This document shows positions 30,742 to 38,259 of a stretch of DNA of 38,259 bases, one piece after another (the stretch's first letter is position 1; the number at the start of each line of letters is the position of its first letter). The DNA lies in NCBI GenBank assembly GCA_023228025.1, contig JALOCD010000035.1, positions 1 to 38,259 of the forward strand, in the 5' to 3' direction. The notes beneath the pieces were generated by a model, which worked only from the letters and a program-made list of their open reading frames with translations, had not been told where the DNA came from and made no database searches. Source of the DNA: Prolixibacteraceae bacterium. Lineage in GTDB: Bacteria > Bacteroidota > Bacteroidia > Bacteroidales > Prolixibacteraceae. Position numbers and translations under genes: made by a program.

Positions 30742-33123
30742 ATGAGAAACATATCTAATTTTCACCTCCTGATGGCAATAAGTTTCATCGGGTTGTTATC
30801 CTATCCCAATGACAATGCATGCGGGCAGGAGGTTAAGCAATATACGAAGTATGTCAACCCATTGCTGGGGACAGATTTTTTCGGGCATACCTACCCTGGG
30901 GCGTCATTGCCTTTTGCCATGGTGCATGTCAGCCCGGATTGCAATACTTCAGGCTGGACCTACAGTGCTGGGTACACCTATTCAGACCAGTCGGTCATTG
31001 GTTTTAGCCACACCCATTTCAGTGGAACCGGAATGGTGAGTGGAGGGGATATTTTACTGCAACCCATGGTCTCTGACAGATTAAAAATCGTACCCGGCAC
31101 CATTGAAAGGCCGGAAGAGGGATACCGTTCCAGATTTGATCACAAGGATGAAGTTGCCACACCCGGATATTATTCGGTTTATCTGAAAGACAATCAGGTT
31201 AAAGTTGAATTAACTGCAACACAACGGGCAGCCATGCATAGGTATACTTTCCCGGCTACGTTGAATGCCAGGGTAATTCTGGACATTGGACATCAAATTG
31301 GATCCACTCCTTCCACTGGACGTTCAAGAGTTGATATTGTGAATGACCACCAGATTGAGGGATGCAAAAGCACAGAGCAGGGGAATATCTATTTTTCGGC
31401 AGAGTTCAGCAAGCCATTCGAATACTACGGAACATTTGATGCCACCTACAAAACACCCGAATCAGGAGGCAGTATTTTCCCCTATAAAAACAGCGAGATT
31501 GGTGATAAAATGGGAGCGTTTGTGACATTTCAAACAAGCTCCAACGAGCAGGTTCTGGTTAAAATTGCCTTGTCTTATGTTGATGTTGAAGGGGCGCGAA
31601 AGAATTTGAAGAAGGAGATGCCTGATTTTGATTTTGACCGGGTCCGGGATGATGCGGAAAAAACATGGAACAATGAACTTTCAAAGATCGAGATATCAGG
31701 CGCAACAGAGAAAAAGATGGAGATCTTCTATACTGCAGTTTATCATTCCCTGCTTGCACAATATATCTCACAGGATGTCGACGGCAGGTATTTTGGTATG
31801 GATGGTAAGGTGCACATGGCCAATGGATATGATTTTTATGGATCGTTCTCCTGTTGGGACACTTATCGTTCCCAGCACCCATTCCTGACCTTGGCAGCAC
31901 CCGGGCATGTGAACGATTTTTTAAAATCCATCGCTGCCAAAGCAAAAGATTTTGGATGGATGCCTGCACAACATTTTTTAAATGTCTATGGTGAGGGTAT
32001 GGTGGGCGATCATCTTATTCCAATTGTTGTGGATGCATACATGAAAGGATTTCGTGATTTTGATGTCGAGTTTGTTTACCAGGCCATGCGAAAAAAAGCA
32101 CTGGAGCTTCCAAAGGCCCCGGTCCCGGTCAGTGCAGCACGATCCGGACTCGAATATTATCTGAAACTTGGGTACACTCCCATTGATAGGGTGACAGAAG
32201 CCGTACCCAACACCCTTGAACTTGCCTACGACGATTGGTGTATTGCCCAGATGGCCAAAGCGCTAAGAAAAAATTCGGATTATGATCTGTTCATGAAACG
32301 GGCAATGAATTACAAGAATTTATGGGATGGAACTGTTGGTTTTATGCGACCAAAAAAAGCCGACGGTACTTTTCTGGAGGTGCTGAACGGACGCGGACAG
32401 GTTATTGACACCGTTGGTAAGCATACCTTCTATAGATATTTCGACCCCCTTTTGGTTGGCAGGCGTCCTTCAAGACATTACACCGAATCAAATGCATGGC
32501 AATACATCTGGTCTGTTCAGCATGACGTGAAGGGGTTGATTGATCTGTTCGGAAGTACCAAAAAATTCAACGACAAGCTGGATCAGTTTTTCACTATGGA
32601 TCCAAATATTACCCCTCCCAAATATGTGGGTGTTGTGGGAACAATTGGTCAATACGTTCATGGGAATCAGCCTTCCCATCACGTAGCCTATCTGTACAAC
32701 TATTCAGGAGAACCCTGGAAAACGCAGGAGAGGGTACGGCAGGTTTGTGAGCAACTCTATAAATCAGGGCCGGGTGGATTGTGCGGAAATGAGGACATGG
32801 GATCACTCTCATCGTGGTATGCGTTGAGTGCCATGGGAATCTACGCGGTGACACCTGGTGAGCCCGTTTACAACATTGGATCCCCTTTGTTTGAAAAGGT
32901 TGTGCTTCACCTGCCAGGAAATAAGCAATTCGACATTCAGACTATGAGTAATTCATCCGAAAACAAATATATCCAGTCTGCAACATTGAATGGATCCCTT
33001 TTCAACAGACCTTGGATTACGCACGATGAGATCGTCAAAGGAGGATCGCTTATTCTCCAAATGGGCTCCAAACCCAACAAAAAATGGGGGAACCTTTCTC
33101 CTCCGCCCTCCATGAGCAAATAA
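30742..33123 (+). CDS. Secreted GH92 family alpha-mannosidase
   Basis: A glycoside hydrolase of family 92, calcium-dependent exo-acting alpha-mannosidases that are abundant in Bacteroidota. Typical segments are YVNPLLGTDFFGHTYPGASL at the mature N-terminus, GYTYSDQSVIGFSHTHFSGTG, and the active-site motif GNEDMGSLSSWYALSAMG starting at residue 682. The start chosen (ATG 30742) gives a clean signal peptide (MRNISNFHLLMAISFIGLLS, cleavage near ACG-QEV). An upstream in-frame ATG at 30700 adds 14 residues and would spoil it. No SusC/SusD pair is next to it, so it is not part of a visible polysaccharide-utilisation locus. The exact linkage specificity is not readable. Confidence 0.95.
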   Translation: MRNISNFHLLMAISFIGLLSYPNDNACGQEVKQYTKYVNPLLGTDFFGHTYPGASLPFAMVHVSPDCNTSGWTYSAGYTYSDQSVIGFSHTHFSGTGMVSGGDILLQPMVSDRLKIVPGTIERPEEGYRSRFDHKDEVATPGYYSVYLKDNQVKVELTATQRAAMHRYTFPATLNARVILDIGHQIGSTPSTGRSRVDIVNDHQIEGCKSTEQGNIYFSAEFSKPFEYYGTFDATYKTPESGGSIFPYKNSEIGDKMGAFVTFQTSSNEQVLVKIALSYVDVEGARKNLKKEMPDFDFDRVRDDAEKTWNNELSKIEISGATEKKMEIFYTAVYHSLLAQYISQDVDGRYFGMDGKVHMANGYDFYGSFSCWDTYRSQHPFLTLAAPGHVNDFLKSIAAKAKDFGWMPAQHFLNVYGEGMVGDHLIPIVVDAYMKGFRDFDVEFVYQAMRKKALELPKAPVPVSAARSGLEYYLKLGYTPIDRVTEAVPNTLELAYDDWCIAQMAKALRKNSDYDLFMKRAMNYKNLWDGTVGFMRPKKADGTFLEVLNGRGQVIDTVGKHTFYRYFDPLLVGRRPSRHYTESNAWQYIWSVQHDVKGLIDLFGSTKKFNDKLDQFFTMDPNITPPKYVGVVGTIGQYVHGNQPSHHVAYLYNYSGEPWKTQERVRQVCEQLYKSGPGGLCGNEDMGSLSSWYALSAMGIYAVTPGEPVYNIGSPLFEKVVLHLPGNKQFDIQTMSNSSENKYIQSATLNGSLFNRPWITHDEIVKGGSLILQMGSKPNKKWGNLSPPPSMSK

Positions 33124-33577
33124 ATAATAAAAAATCATTCTAAATTATTTGGGTGTTTTTGGGTTATTCTTTTTTTTGAACATGTCATTTATATGTTCTA
33201 AAGTCTTGTATGAATTGACTTCACGGCCATTAAACAACTCTTTTAACCAACCTGCAGGAATTTTTCCAATGGATGCACTCTCTTTGGTGTTTTCCAACCT
33301 TTTGGTAACCATTTGATGAAGTTTTATATTTGCACCCCGAAAGCTTGAAATACCCATGAGAATTGGTTCACATCAACAAAAAAAGATTTTGTGGGTTATG
33401 TCTTAGCCGATCTTTGGTTCCATCAAACAAATGAAAAATAAAATTATAAACTGATCATAAATCTTTTTTGCTAAGAAGGGTATCCGGTTTAAAGTACGGA
33501 AACCCCCGAATGATGAATATTCTGACCATTGTCTATTCTCCTGCATGTGCGGGATCAAATAAAAACAAATATAACAG
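33124..33577. other. 454-base intergenic region
   Basis: This gap between the GH92 gene and etfB holds only one weak minus-strand frame (33145-33357). It is AT-rich with T-runs near 33166-33178. No tRNA, clear promoter pair or repeat was found. Confidence 0.5.
33145..33357 (-). CDS. Small hypothetical protein, doubtful
   Basis: A 70-residue basic frame (MGISSFRGANIKLHQMVTKR at its N-terminus, a lysine-rich FKKKNNPKTPK end). It contains alternating helix-like stretches (AGWLKELFNGREV and YKTLEHINDMF) that loosely recall small helix-turn-helix proteins, but no family is recognised. It lies alone in an AT-rich gap and could be a chance frame. Confidence 0.3.
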   Translation of the reverse strand: MGISSFRGANIKLHQMVTKRLENTKESASIGKIPAGWLKELFNGREVNSYKTLEHINDMFKKKNNPKTPK

Positions 33578-34453
33578 ATGAAGGGTTTAAAAATAATTGT
33601 ATTGGCCAAACAGGTTCCCGATACCAGAAATGTTGGGAAGGATGCCATGAAGGCCGACGGAACTGTAAACAGGGCGGCGCTTCCTGCAATTTTTAATCCG
33701 GAAGATCTCAATGCACTTGAGTTGGCGTTGAGGGTGAAGGACACATTACCAGGAACTACCATTACCATTCTTACAATGGGACCGGGCAGGGCTGCTGAGA
33801 TTATTCGGGAAGGCTTGTACCGGGGAGCCGACAGTGGCGTTTTACTCACTGACCGTGCCTTTGCGGGATCCGATACGCTTGCCACTTCTTACGCTTTGGC
33901 ACAGGCCATCAAGGAGATGGGGCATTATGATCTGATTGTAGCCGGCAGACAGGCAATCGATGGAGATACGGCGCAGGTAGGTCCGCAGGTTGCTGAAAAG
34001 TTGAATTTGCCGCAGGTTACCTATGTCGAGGAGGTGATATCTGTTGAAAAATCGGCCATAGTAATGCGTCGTAGGCTGGAGAATGGTGTTGAAACCGTAA
34101 AATCACCTCTGCCCATGCTCCTTACGGTAAATGGAAGTGCGCCCGAATGTCGTTCGAGAAATGTAAAAATGCTGATGAAATTTAAGCATGCCAGAACGAT
34201 CACAGAGAAGCAGGAGGCTACTGAAGATTATACCCATCTGTATGATCATCGCCCCTTCTTGTACATTCGGGAGATGACAGTTGGTGATATTAAAACGGAT
34301 GCGGATCAACTCGGATTAACGGGATCTCCTACCAAAGTAAAAAAAATCGACAATGTTGTGCTTCAGGCAAAGGATGCAAAGAAGTTGAATACTTCGGATG
34401 AAGGGATCAACGATTTGATGAGAGAACTGATTGAGAGTCATGTGATCGGTTAA
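33578..34453 (+). CDS. etfB: Electron transfer flavoprotein subunit beta
   Basis: A 291-residue EtfB, the AMP-binding and partner-recognition subunit of the ETF heterodimer. Family segments are IIVLAKQVPDTRNV at the start, FNPEDLNALELALRVKD, the signature AGRQAIDGDTAQVGPQVAEK, and NLPQVTYVEEV. It starts the etfB-etfA-acd operon. The pattern fits electron transfer from acyl-CoA dehydrogenase in fatty-acid or branched-chain degradation. Confidence 0.95.
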   Translation: MKGLKIIVLAKQVPDTRNVGKDAMKADGTVNRAALPAIFNPEDLNALELALRVKDTLPGTTITILTMGPGRAAEIIREGLYRGADSGVLLTDRAFAGSDTLATSYALAQAIKEMGHYDLIVAGRQAIDGDTAQVGPQVAEKLNLPQVTYVEEVISVEKSAIVMRRRLENGVETVKSPLPMLLTVNGSAPECRSRNVKMLMKFKHARTITEKQEATEDYTHLYDHRPFLYIREMTVGDIKTDADQLGLTGSPTKVKKIDNVVLQAKDAKKLNTSDEGINDLMRELIESHVIG

Positions 34454-34482
34454 AGATTTCCAAATTTTAAAATACTAGATGA

Positions 34483-35502
34483 ATGAACAACATATTTGTT
34501 TACTGTGAAGTTGAAGAGGGAATTGTATCCGAGGTGAGCCTCGAACTTCTGACCAAAGGCAGAAGCCTGGCCAACCAGTTGGGTTGCCAGTTGGAGGCCG
34601 TTGTAGCCGGATCCGGACTGAAAGGAGTTGAAAAGCAAATACTTCCGTATGGCGCCGATGTTCTTCATGTCGCAGATGACCCGCGTTTAGAGCCATATAC
34701 AACATTGCCTCATTCTGCAATCCTGATCAAACTTTTCGAAGAAGAAAAACCGCAAATTGCGCTCATGGGAGCTACACCCATTGGCCGTGACCTTGGACCC
34801 CGCGTCTCCTCCGCTTTGCATAGCGGATTGACAGCAGATTGTACCAGCCTTGAGATCGGCGACCATGAAGATAAAAAGGCAGGGATGGTATACAAGGATC
34901 TTTTGTACCAAATCAGACCCGCATTTGGTGGGAACATTATTGCAACCATTATCAATCCCGATTGTCGTCCACAGATGGCAACCGTTCGGGAAGGGGTGAT
35001 GAAAAAAGAGAAAATCAACGCGAACTATCCGGGGATAGTAAAGCAGCTTGAGGTTTCCAAATATGTTAGCGACCTTGATTTTGTCGTTCAGATACTCGAA
35101 AGGCATACGGAGAAGAAAAAGATCAACATCAAAGGGGCCTCCATCGTCGTTTCCGGAGGATATGGTGTTGGATCCAAGGAAAACTTCAAATTGTTGCATG
35201 ACCTGGCGGCCGTTCTTGGAGCCGAGGTAGGCGCATCGAGGGCAGCCGTTGATGCCGGATACGCAGAGCATGATCGTCAAATTGGACAAACAGGTATTAC
35301 GGTTCGTCCGAAGTTGTATATTGCTTGTGGAATTTCAGGCCAGGTACAGCACCGTGCCGGAATGGAAGAGTCAGCCCAGATCATTTCGATCAATTCTGAT
35401 CCGGAAGCGCCAATTAACTCCATCGCCGATTATGTAATTACCGGTGATATCTCTGAGGTCATTCCAAAGATGATCAAGTATTACAAATCTAATACGAAGT
35501 AA
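34483..35502 (+). CDS. etfA: Electron transfer flavoprotein subunit alpha
   Basis: A 339-residue EtfA. The C-terminal FAD domain is intact in outline: GASRAAVDAGY, IGQTGITVRPKLYIACGISG, QVQHRAGM and INSDPEAPINSIADYVITG. The usual SGGRG segment reads SGGYG here (Y227), which I believe is common in Bacteroidales and so not a sign of loss of function. It is 29 bases after etfB and 41 before the acyl-CoA dehydrogenase gene. Confidence 0.95.
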   Translation: MNNIFVYCEVEEGIVSEVSLELLTKGRSLANQLGCQLEAVVAGSGLKGVEKQILPYGADVLHVADDPRLEPYTTLPHSAILIKLFEEEKPQIALMGATPIGRDLGPRVSSALHSGLTADCTSLEIGDHEDKKAGMVYKDLLYQIRPAFGGNIIATIINPDCRPQMATVREGVMKKEKINANYPGIVKQLEVSKYVSDLDFVVQILERHTEKKKINIKGASIVVSGGYGVGSKENFKLLHDLAAVLGAEVGASRAAVDAGYAEHDRQIGQTGITVRPKLYIACGISGQVQHRAGMEESAQIISINSDPEAPINSIADYVITGDISEVIPKMIKYYKSNTK

Positions 35503-35543
35503 ATCGAGGTTGAATCGGGGTATCCCCACTAAAATTATTTCAA

Positions 35544-37247
35544 ATGGCAAATTTTTACAACGATAATAAAGACCTTAAATTTCATTTGAGCCACCCAATG
35601 ATGCACAAGTTGGTGTCATTGAAAGAGCGGAATTTTGAAGACAAGGATAAATATGATTTTGCTCCTCTTGATTTTGAGGATGCGATGGACAGTTATGACC
35701 GGGTTCTGGAAGTTGTAGGGGAGATAAGCGGAGAAATCATCTCGCCCAATGCTGAAAGTATTGATGCCGAGGGGCCACAGGTTGTTGACGGGCATGTTAA
35801 ATATGCCCGGGGCACACAGGAAAATCTTGATGCACTGATAAAAGCCGGACTGATGGGTATAACACTGCCACGCAGGTTTGGAGGACTGAATTTCTCCATC
35901 GTCCCATATATTATGGCTGCCGATATTGTATCCAGAGCGGATGCAGGCTTTGTCAATATCTGGGGTTTGCAAGATTGCGCGGAAACCTTGAATGAATTTG
36001 CATCAGAAGAACAAAAGATGCGTTACCTGACACGCGTAGTGCATGGCGAGACGATGGCCATGGATCTGACTGAACCCGATGCAGGTTCCGATCTTCAGGC
36101 AGTACAATTGAAGGCCACTTATGATGAGAAAAAGGGTACCTGGCTGCTGAATGGTGTGAAAAGGTTCATCACCAATGGAGACGGTGACATTGCGCTTGTT
36201 CTGGCCCGGTCTGAAGAGGGTACCCGTGATGGTCGCGGTCTCTCCATGTTTGTATATGACAGGAGAAGCGGTGGAGTTGTTGTTCGCCGCATTGAGCACA
36301 AAATGGGAATCATAGGTTCACCCACCTGCGAGTTGGTTTTCAAAAATGCACCGGCAGAATTGATCGGATCCCGTAAAATGGGTTTGATCAAATATGTGAT
36401 GGCTTTGATGAATGGAGCCCGTTTGGGAATAGCGGCACAATCTGTAGGTATTTCTGAAGCTGCCTACCGGGAAGCGCTTCAATATGCAAAAGAACGTAAG
36501 CAGTTTGGTAAACCTATCATCGAATTCCCGGCAGTCTTCGAGATGCTTTCCGTGATGAAAGCCAAACTGGATGGTTCACGCACTTTATTGTACGAGACCT
36601 CAAGATTTGTTGATTTGTATAAGACCTACGAGCAAATATCGGAAGACCGCAAGTTGGAGCCTGCTGAACGAAATGAGATGAAGGAGGCGCAAAGGATTGC
36701 TGATTTGTTTACACCACTTGCAAAAGGTACCACTTCTGAATACTGTAATCAAAACGCCTACGATGCCGTTCAGATCCACGGAGGTTCAGGTTTTATGAAA
36801 GATTATCCGGTTGAACGGATTTACCGTGATGCGCGTATTACCTCTATCTACGAGGGAACTACCCAATTGCAGGTTGTAGCGGCCATAAGGGGTGTAACAA
36901 CCGGGGGCTATTTAAAGCAAATAAGGGTCTACGAAAAGGCAGAATTGAAACCGGAGCTCGAAAAATTCAGGCGGATTTTGATCTCCCTGACACAGGATTA
37001 TGAAGAGGCCGTAGAAAAGGTTGTCGCATCCGGGGATGATGAGTTTATCGATTTGCATGCCCGCAGAATGGTTGAAATGGCAGGTTACATTACCATGAGT
37101 TATCTTTTGGTACTAGATGCCAACCGTGATAGTTCTCATCTCAGATCTGCACAGGTCTTTAACAAAATGGCCAAGGGAGAGGTGAAAGCAAGGGCCGAGT
37201 TCATCCGGGCCTCCTCAATCGAAGATATAGGACTTTATAAATACTAA
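35544..37247 (+). CDS. Acyl-CoA dehydrogenase (long form)
   Basis: A 567-residue flavoenzyme that oxidises acyl-CoA to enoyl-CoA. It shows the substrate/FAD signatures MDLTEPDAGSDLQAV and GVKRFITNGD, then ALQYAKERKQFGKPI, AVQIHGGSGFMKDYPVERIY and the catalytic base E437 in IYEGTTQLQ. Compared with about 380-residue short-chain enzymes it has an N-terminal extension of about 60 residues and a C-terminal helical extension of about 110. This matches the Bacteroidota acd found next to etfBA. Electrons pass to the ETF encoded upstream. Chain-length specificity is not readable. Confidence 0.95.
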   Translation: MANFYNDNKDLKFHLSHPMMHKLVSLKERNFEDKDKYDFAPLDFEDAMDSYDRVLEVVGEISGEIISPNAESIDAEGPQVVDGHVKYARGTQENLDALIKAGLMGITLPRRFGGLNFSIVPYIMAADIVSRADAGFVNIWGLQDCAETLNEFASEEQKMRYLTRVVHGETMAMDLTEPDAGSDLQAVQLKATYDEKKGTWLLNGVKRFITNGDGDIALVLARSEEGTRDGRGLSMFVYDRRSGGVVVRRIEHKMGIIGSPTCELVFKNAPAELIGSRKMGLIKYVMALMNGARLGIAAQSVGISEAAYREALQYAKERKQFGKPIIEFPAVFEMLSVMKAKLDGSRTLLYETSRFVDLYKTYEQISEDRKLEPAERNEMKEAQRIADLFTPLAKGTTSEYCNQNAYDAVQIHGGSGFMKDYPVERIYRDARITSIYEGTTQLQVVAAIRGVTTGGYLKQIRVYEKAELKPELEKFRRILISLTQDYEEAVEKVVASGDDEFIDLHARRMVEMAGYITMSYLLVLDANRDSSHLRSAQVFNKMAKGEVKARAEFIRASSIEDIGLYKY

Positions 37248-37257
37248 TCACTTTTGA

Positions 37258-37614
37258 TTAAATTGCCAATGTCATCCTTTCGGTTGCAATCATGTAGTGG
37301 CGTGCGAAATTATCATCCTTCATGTAACCAATCAGTTGTTGTTGAAATACTTTTGCCTCGTCCGATAAAGCCACAATCTTTTTATTGTTTTCAAGATTGT
37401 CAGGCTCTTTCTTCTGAACTTTGATTACTTCTATGAAATCATCCATCCAGCGTTCGTAATTTTCCATAAAGACCTTTTGGTCTTTATCAATGGCAAATGT
37501 ATCGCTAGAAGGTGTTTCCGCACCCTGTAAGATCGTTGTCCCGGTCAGGGTAACCCCGAGTGTTAATCCAAGTTTAGATAAAAACTTGCGGCGATTTTCA
37601 TCATATCCATTCAT
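37258..37614 (-). CDS. Small exported protein with twin-arginine (Tat) signal
   Basis: A 118-residue protein when read from the ATG at 37614. Its N-terminus MNGYDENRRKFLSKLGLTLG carries the twin-arginine motif (RRKFL) followed by a hydrophobic stretch and a possible AxA-like cleavage region (QGAETPS). This is a Tat-type export signal or membrane anchor. The mature part is helical and polar. The frame can be extended to 37668, but that would bury the signal, so the shorter start is preferred. It is convergent with the acyl-CoA dehydrogenase, with only 10 bases between the stops. No family is recognised. Confidence 0.65.
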   Translation of the reverse strand: MNGYDENRRKFLSKLGLTLGVTLTGTTILQGAETPSSDTFAIDKDQKVFMENYERWMDDFIEVIKVQKKEPDNLENNKKIVALSDEAKVFQQQLIGYMKDDNFARHYMIATERMTLAI

Positions 37615-37668
37615 GAGATTGTAATTTAAATATAAAATGCGTGAGCAATATTTGTGCCGAAGCACCAA

Positions 37669-38259
37669 TTTTCTTTGGTGATGGATACGGAATAGCTTGT
37701 TGGAGGTTTCAGCAAGGGTAGGGCAATGGGCTTAACAGGGATATAATTGTTGAAGTTCTAATCCATTAATTGGGGCGGGTTGGTTTTTGAATCCAAAGGT
37801 TTTAATCTTTTATACTTCCAATTGTTCTGATTTTGGTCTTTTTCTTTGTCGCAAATCTATTCACCTATCACCCCATTCTCGTAACTTATCATTTTTTTGT
37901 CTTTTTGATAGTGGCGATTCCCCAATTTGACGAGAGAAATAGAATGAATTTAATTGATTTTGCCTAATTGTTAAAAGATATATGGAATTTAAATAGCAGG
38001 TTATAAGGCATATAAATCTGAATTTAAGATTTGACACATTTTTTCTTCTTAGGCATTAGGAGGAGAACAAAAAGTCTCTATCTTTGCACCCACGTTTAAG
38101 GGCAGAAAGTGGATATTAATCCGGTAAGTTTTTAGGCGCAGTTCAAAGAGAGGGGCATTTAGAAATTGAGAAATTGGTTAATGATGCCTTGGTAGAGCGA
38201 AAGATTTCGGAAAAAAACCTATAAAAAGGTTTGTACAGGAAATAAAAAGGCTTTACATT
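37669..38259. other. Gene-free right end of the window
   Basis: No coding frame of note is present in these 591 AT-rich bases. A short hairpin caccaa/ttggtg lies near 37663-37680. A promoter-like box is at 38079-38086, and the region after it looks like an untranslated leader running off the window. Confidence 0.6.
38056..38086 (+). promoter_or_regulatory. Strong Bacteroidota-type promoter, possibly of an rRNA operon
   Basis: tatctttg (38079-38086) followed by caccc fits the -7 consensus exactly. A weak -33 box (ttag, 38056-38059) lies 19 bases upstream. About 170 bases of non-coding, A-rich leader follow to the window end (…ggctttacatt). Long leaders after such a promoter are typical of rrn operons in this phylum; the downstream gene is not in the window. 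Confidence 0.45.

Noticed and set aside
34687..35289. Minus-strand frame of 200 codons inside etfA
   Set aside because: It is a shadow of the conserved etfA frame, with no supporting signal.
34483..35502. SGGYG in place of SGGRG in EtfA as a possible loss of function
   Set aside because: All other FAD-domain motifs are intact, and I recall the Tyr form as common in Bacteroidales, so it is probably a lineage feature.

Overview
The window is a chromosomal segment of a member of the Bacteroidota, probably the Bacteroidales/Marinilabiliales side of the phylum. Support comes from a PorT-like type IX secretion protein, a TamL-type lipoprotein BamA paralogue, the rpsU-xerC-hpf-tRNA-tuf-secE-nusG-rplKAJL-rpoBC-DUF3467 order, an etfB-etfA-acyl-CoA dehydrogenase operon, a GH92 glycosidase, and -7 promoter boxes of the Bacteroidota type (TAnnTTTG). 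The species cannot be named from this sequence alone.

Layout. 1-2238: 3' part of a porT-like gene, coupled to a FAD-dependent dehydrogenase that starts at a TTG. 2239-5500: an islet with no housekeeping genes, holding degenerate dispersed repeats, an AT-rich orphan 7TM-PAS histidine kinase, and a frameshifted antitoxin/toxin relic. A second copy of the same repeat family lies at its far end. 5501-9685: a SpoU-type rRNA methyltransferase, divergent from tamL, then a helix-hairpin-helix membrane protein. 9722-24609: the translation/transcription block (rpsU, xerC, hpf, tRNA-Tyr, tRNA-Gly, tuf, secE, nusG, rplK, rplA, rplJ, rplL, rpoB, rpoC, DUF3467). Intrinsic hairpins follow tuf, rplL, rpoB and the DUF3467 gene, and a small tRNA-like relic lies between tuf and secE.

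24656-25616: a REP-associated Y1 (HUH) transposase gene bracketed by 63-bp hairpin elements. A third full-length copy of the element lies in frame inside the transposase gene itself; this is the most unusual signal in the window. 25619-29903: a periplasmic GDPD-family phosphodiesterase and an AraC regulator, divergent from a Gfo/Idh/MocA dehydrogenase plus DegT aminotransferase pair, which suggests a small regulated (amino)sugar or (amino)cyclitol cassette. 30042-33123: an HdeD-like membrane protein and a secreted GH92 alpha-mannosidase, divergently transcribed. 33578-37247: etfB, etfA and a long acyl-CoA dehydrogenase (beta-oxidation electron transfer). 37258-37614: a small protein with a Tat-type signal. 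37669-38259: no gene, but a strong promoter-like site and a leader at the right edge, which may belong to an rRNA operon just outside the window.

Most of the window is conserved core genome. The accessory material is the 2239-5500 islet and the transposase/hairpin unit wedged between the end of the rpoBC operon and the sugar cassette.
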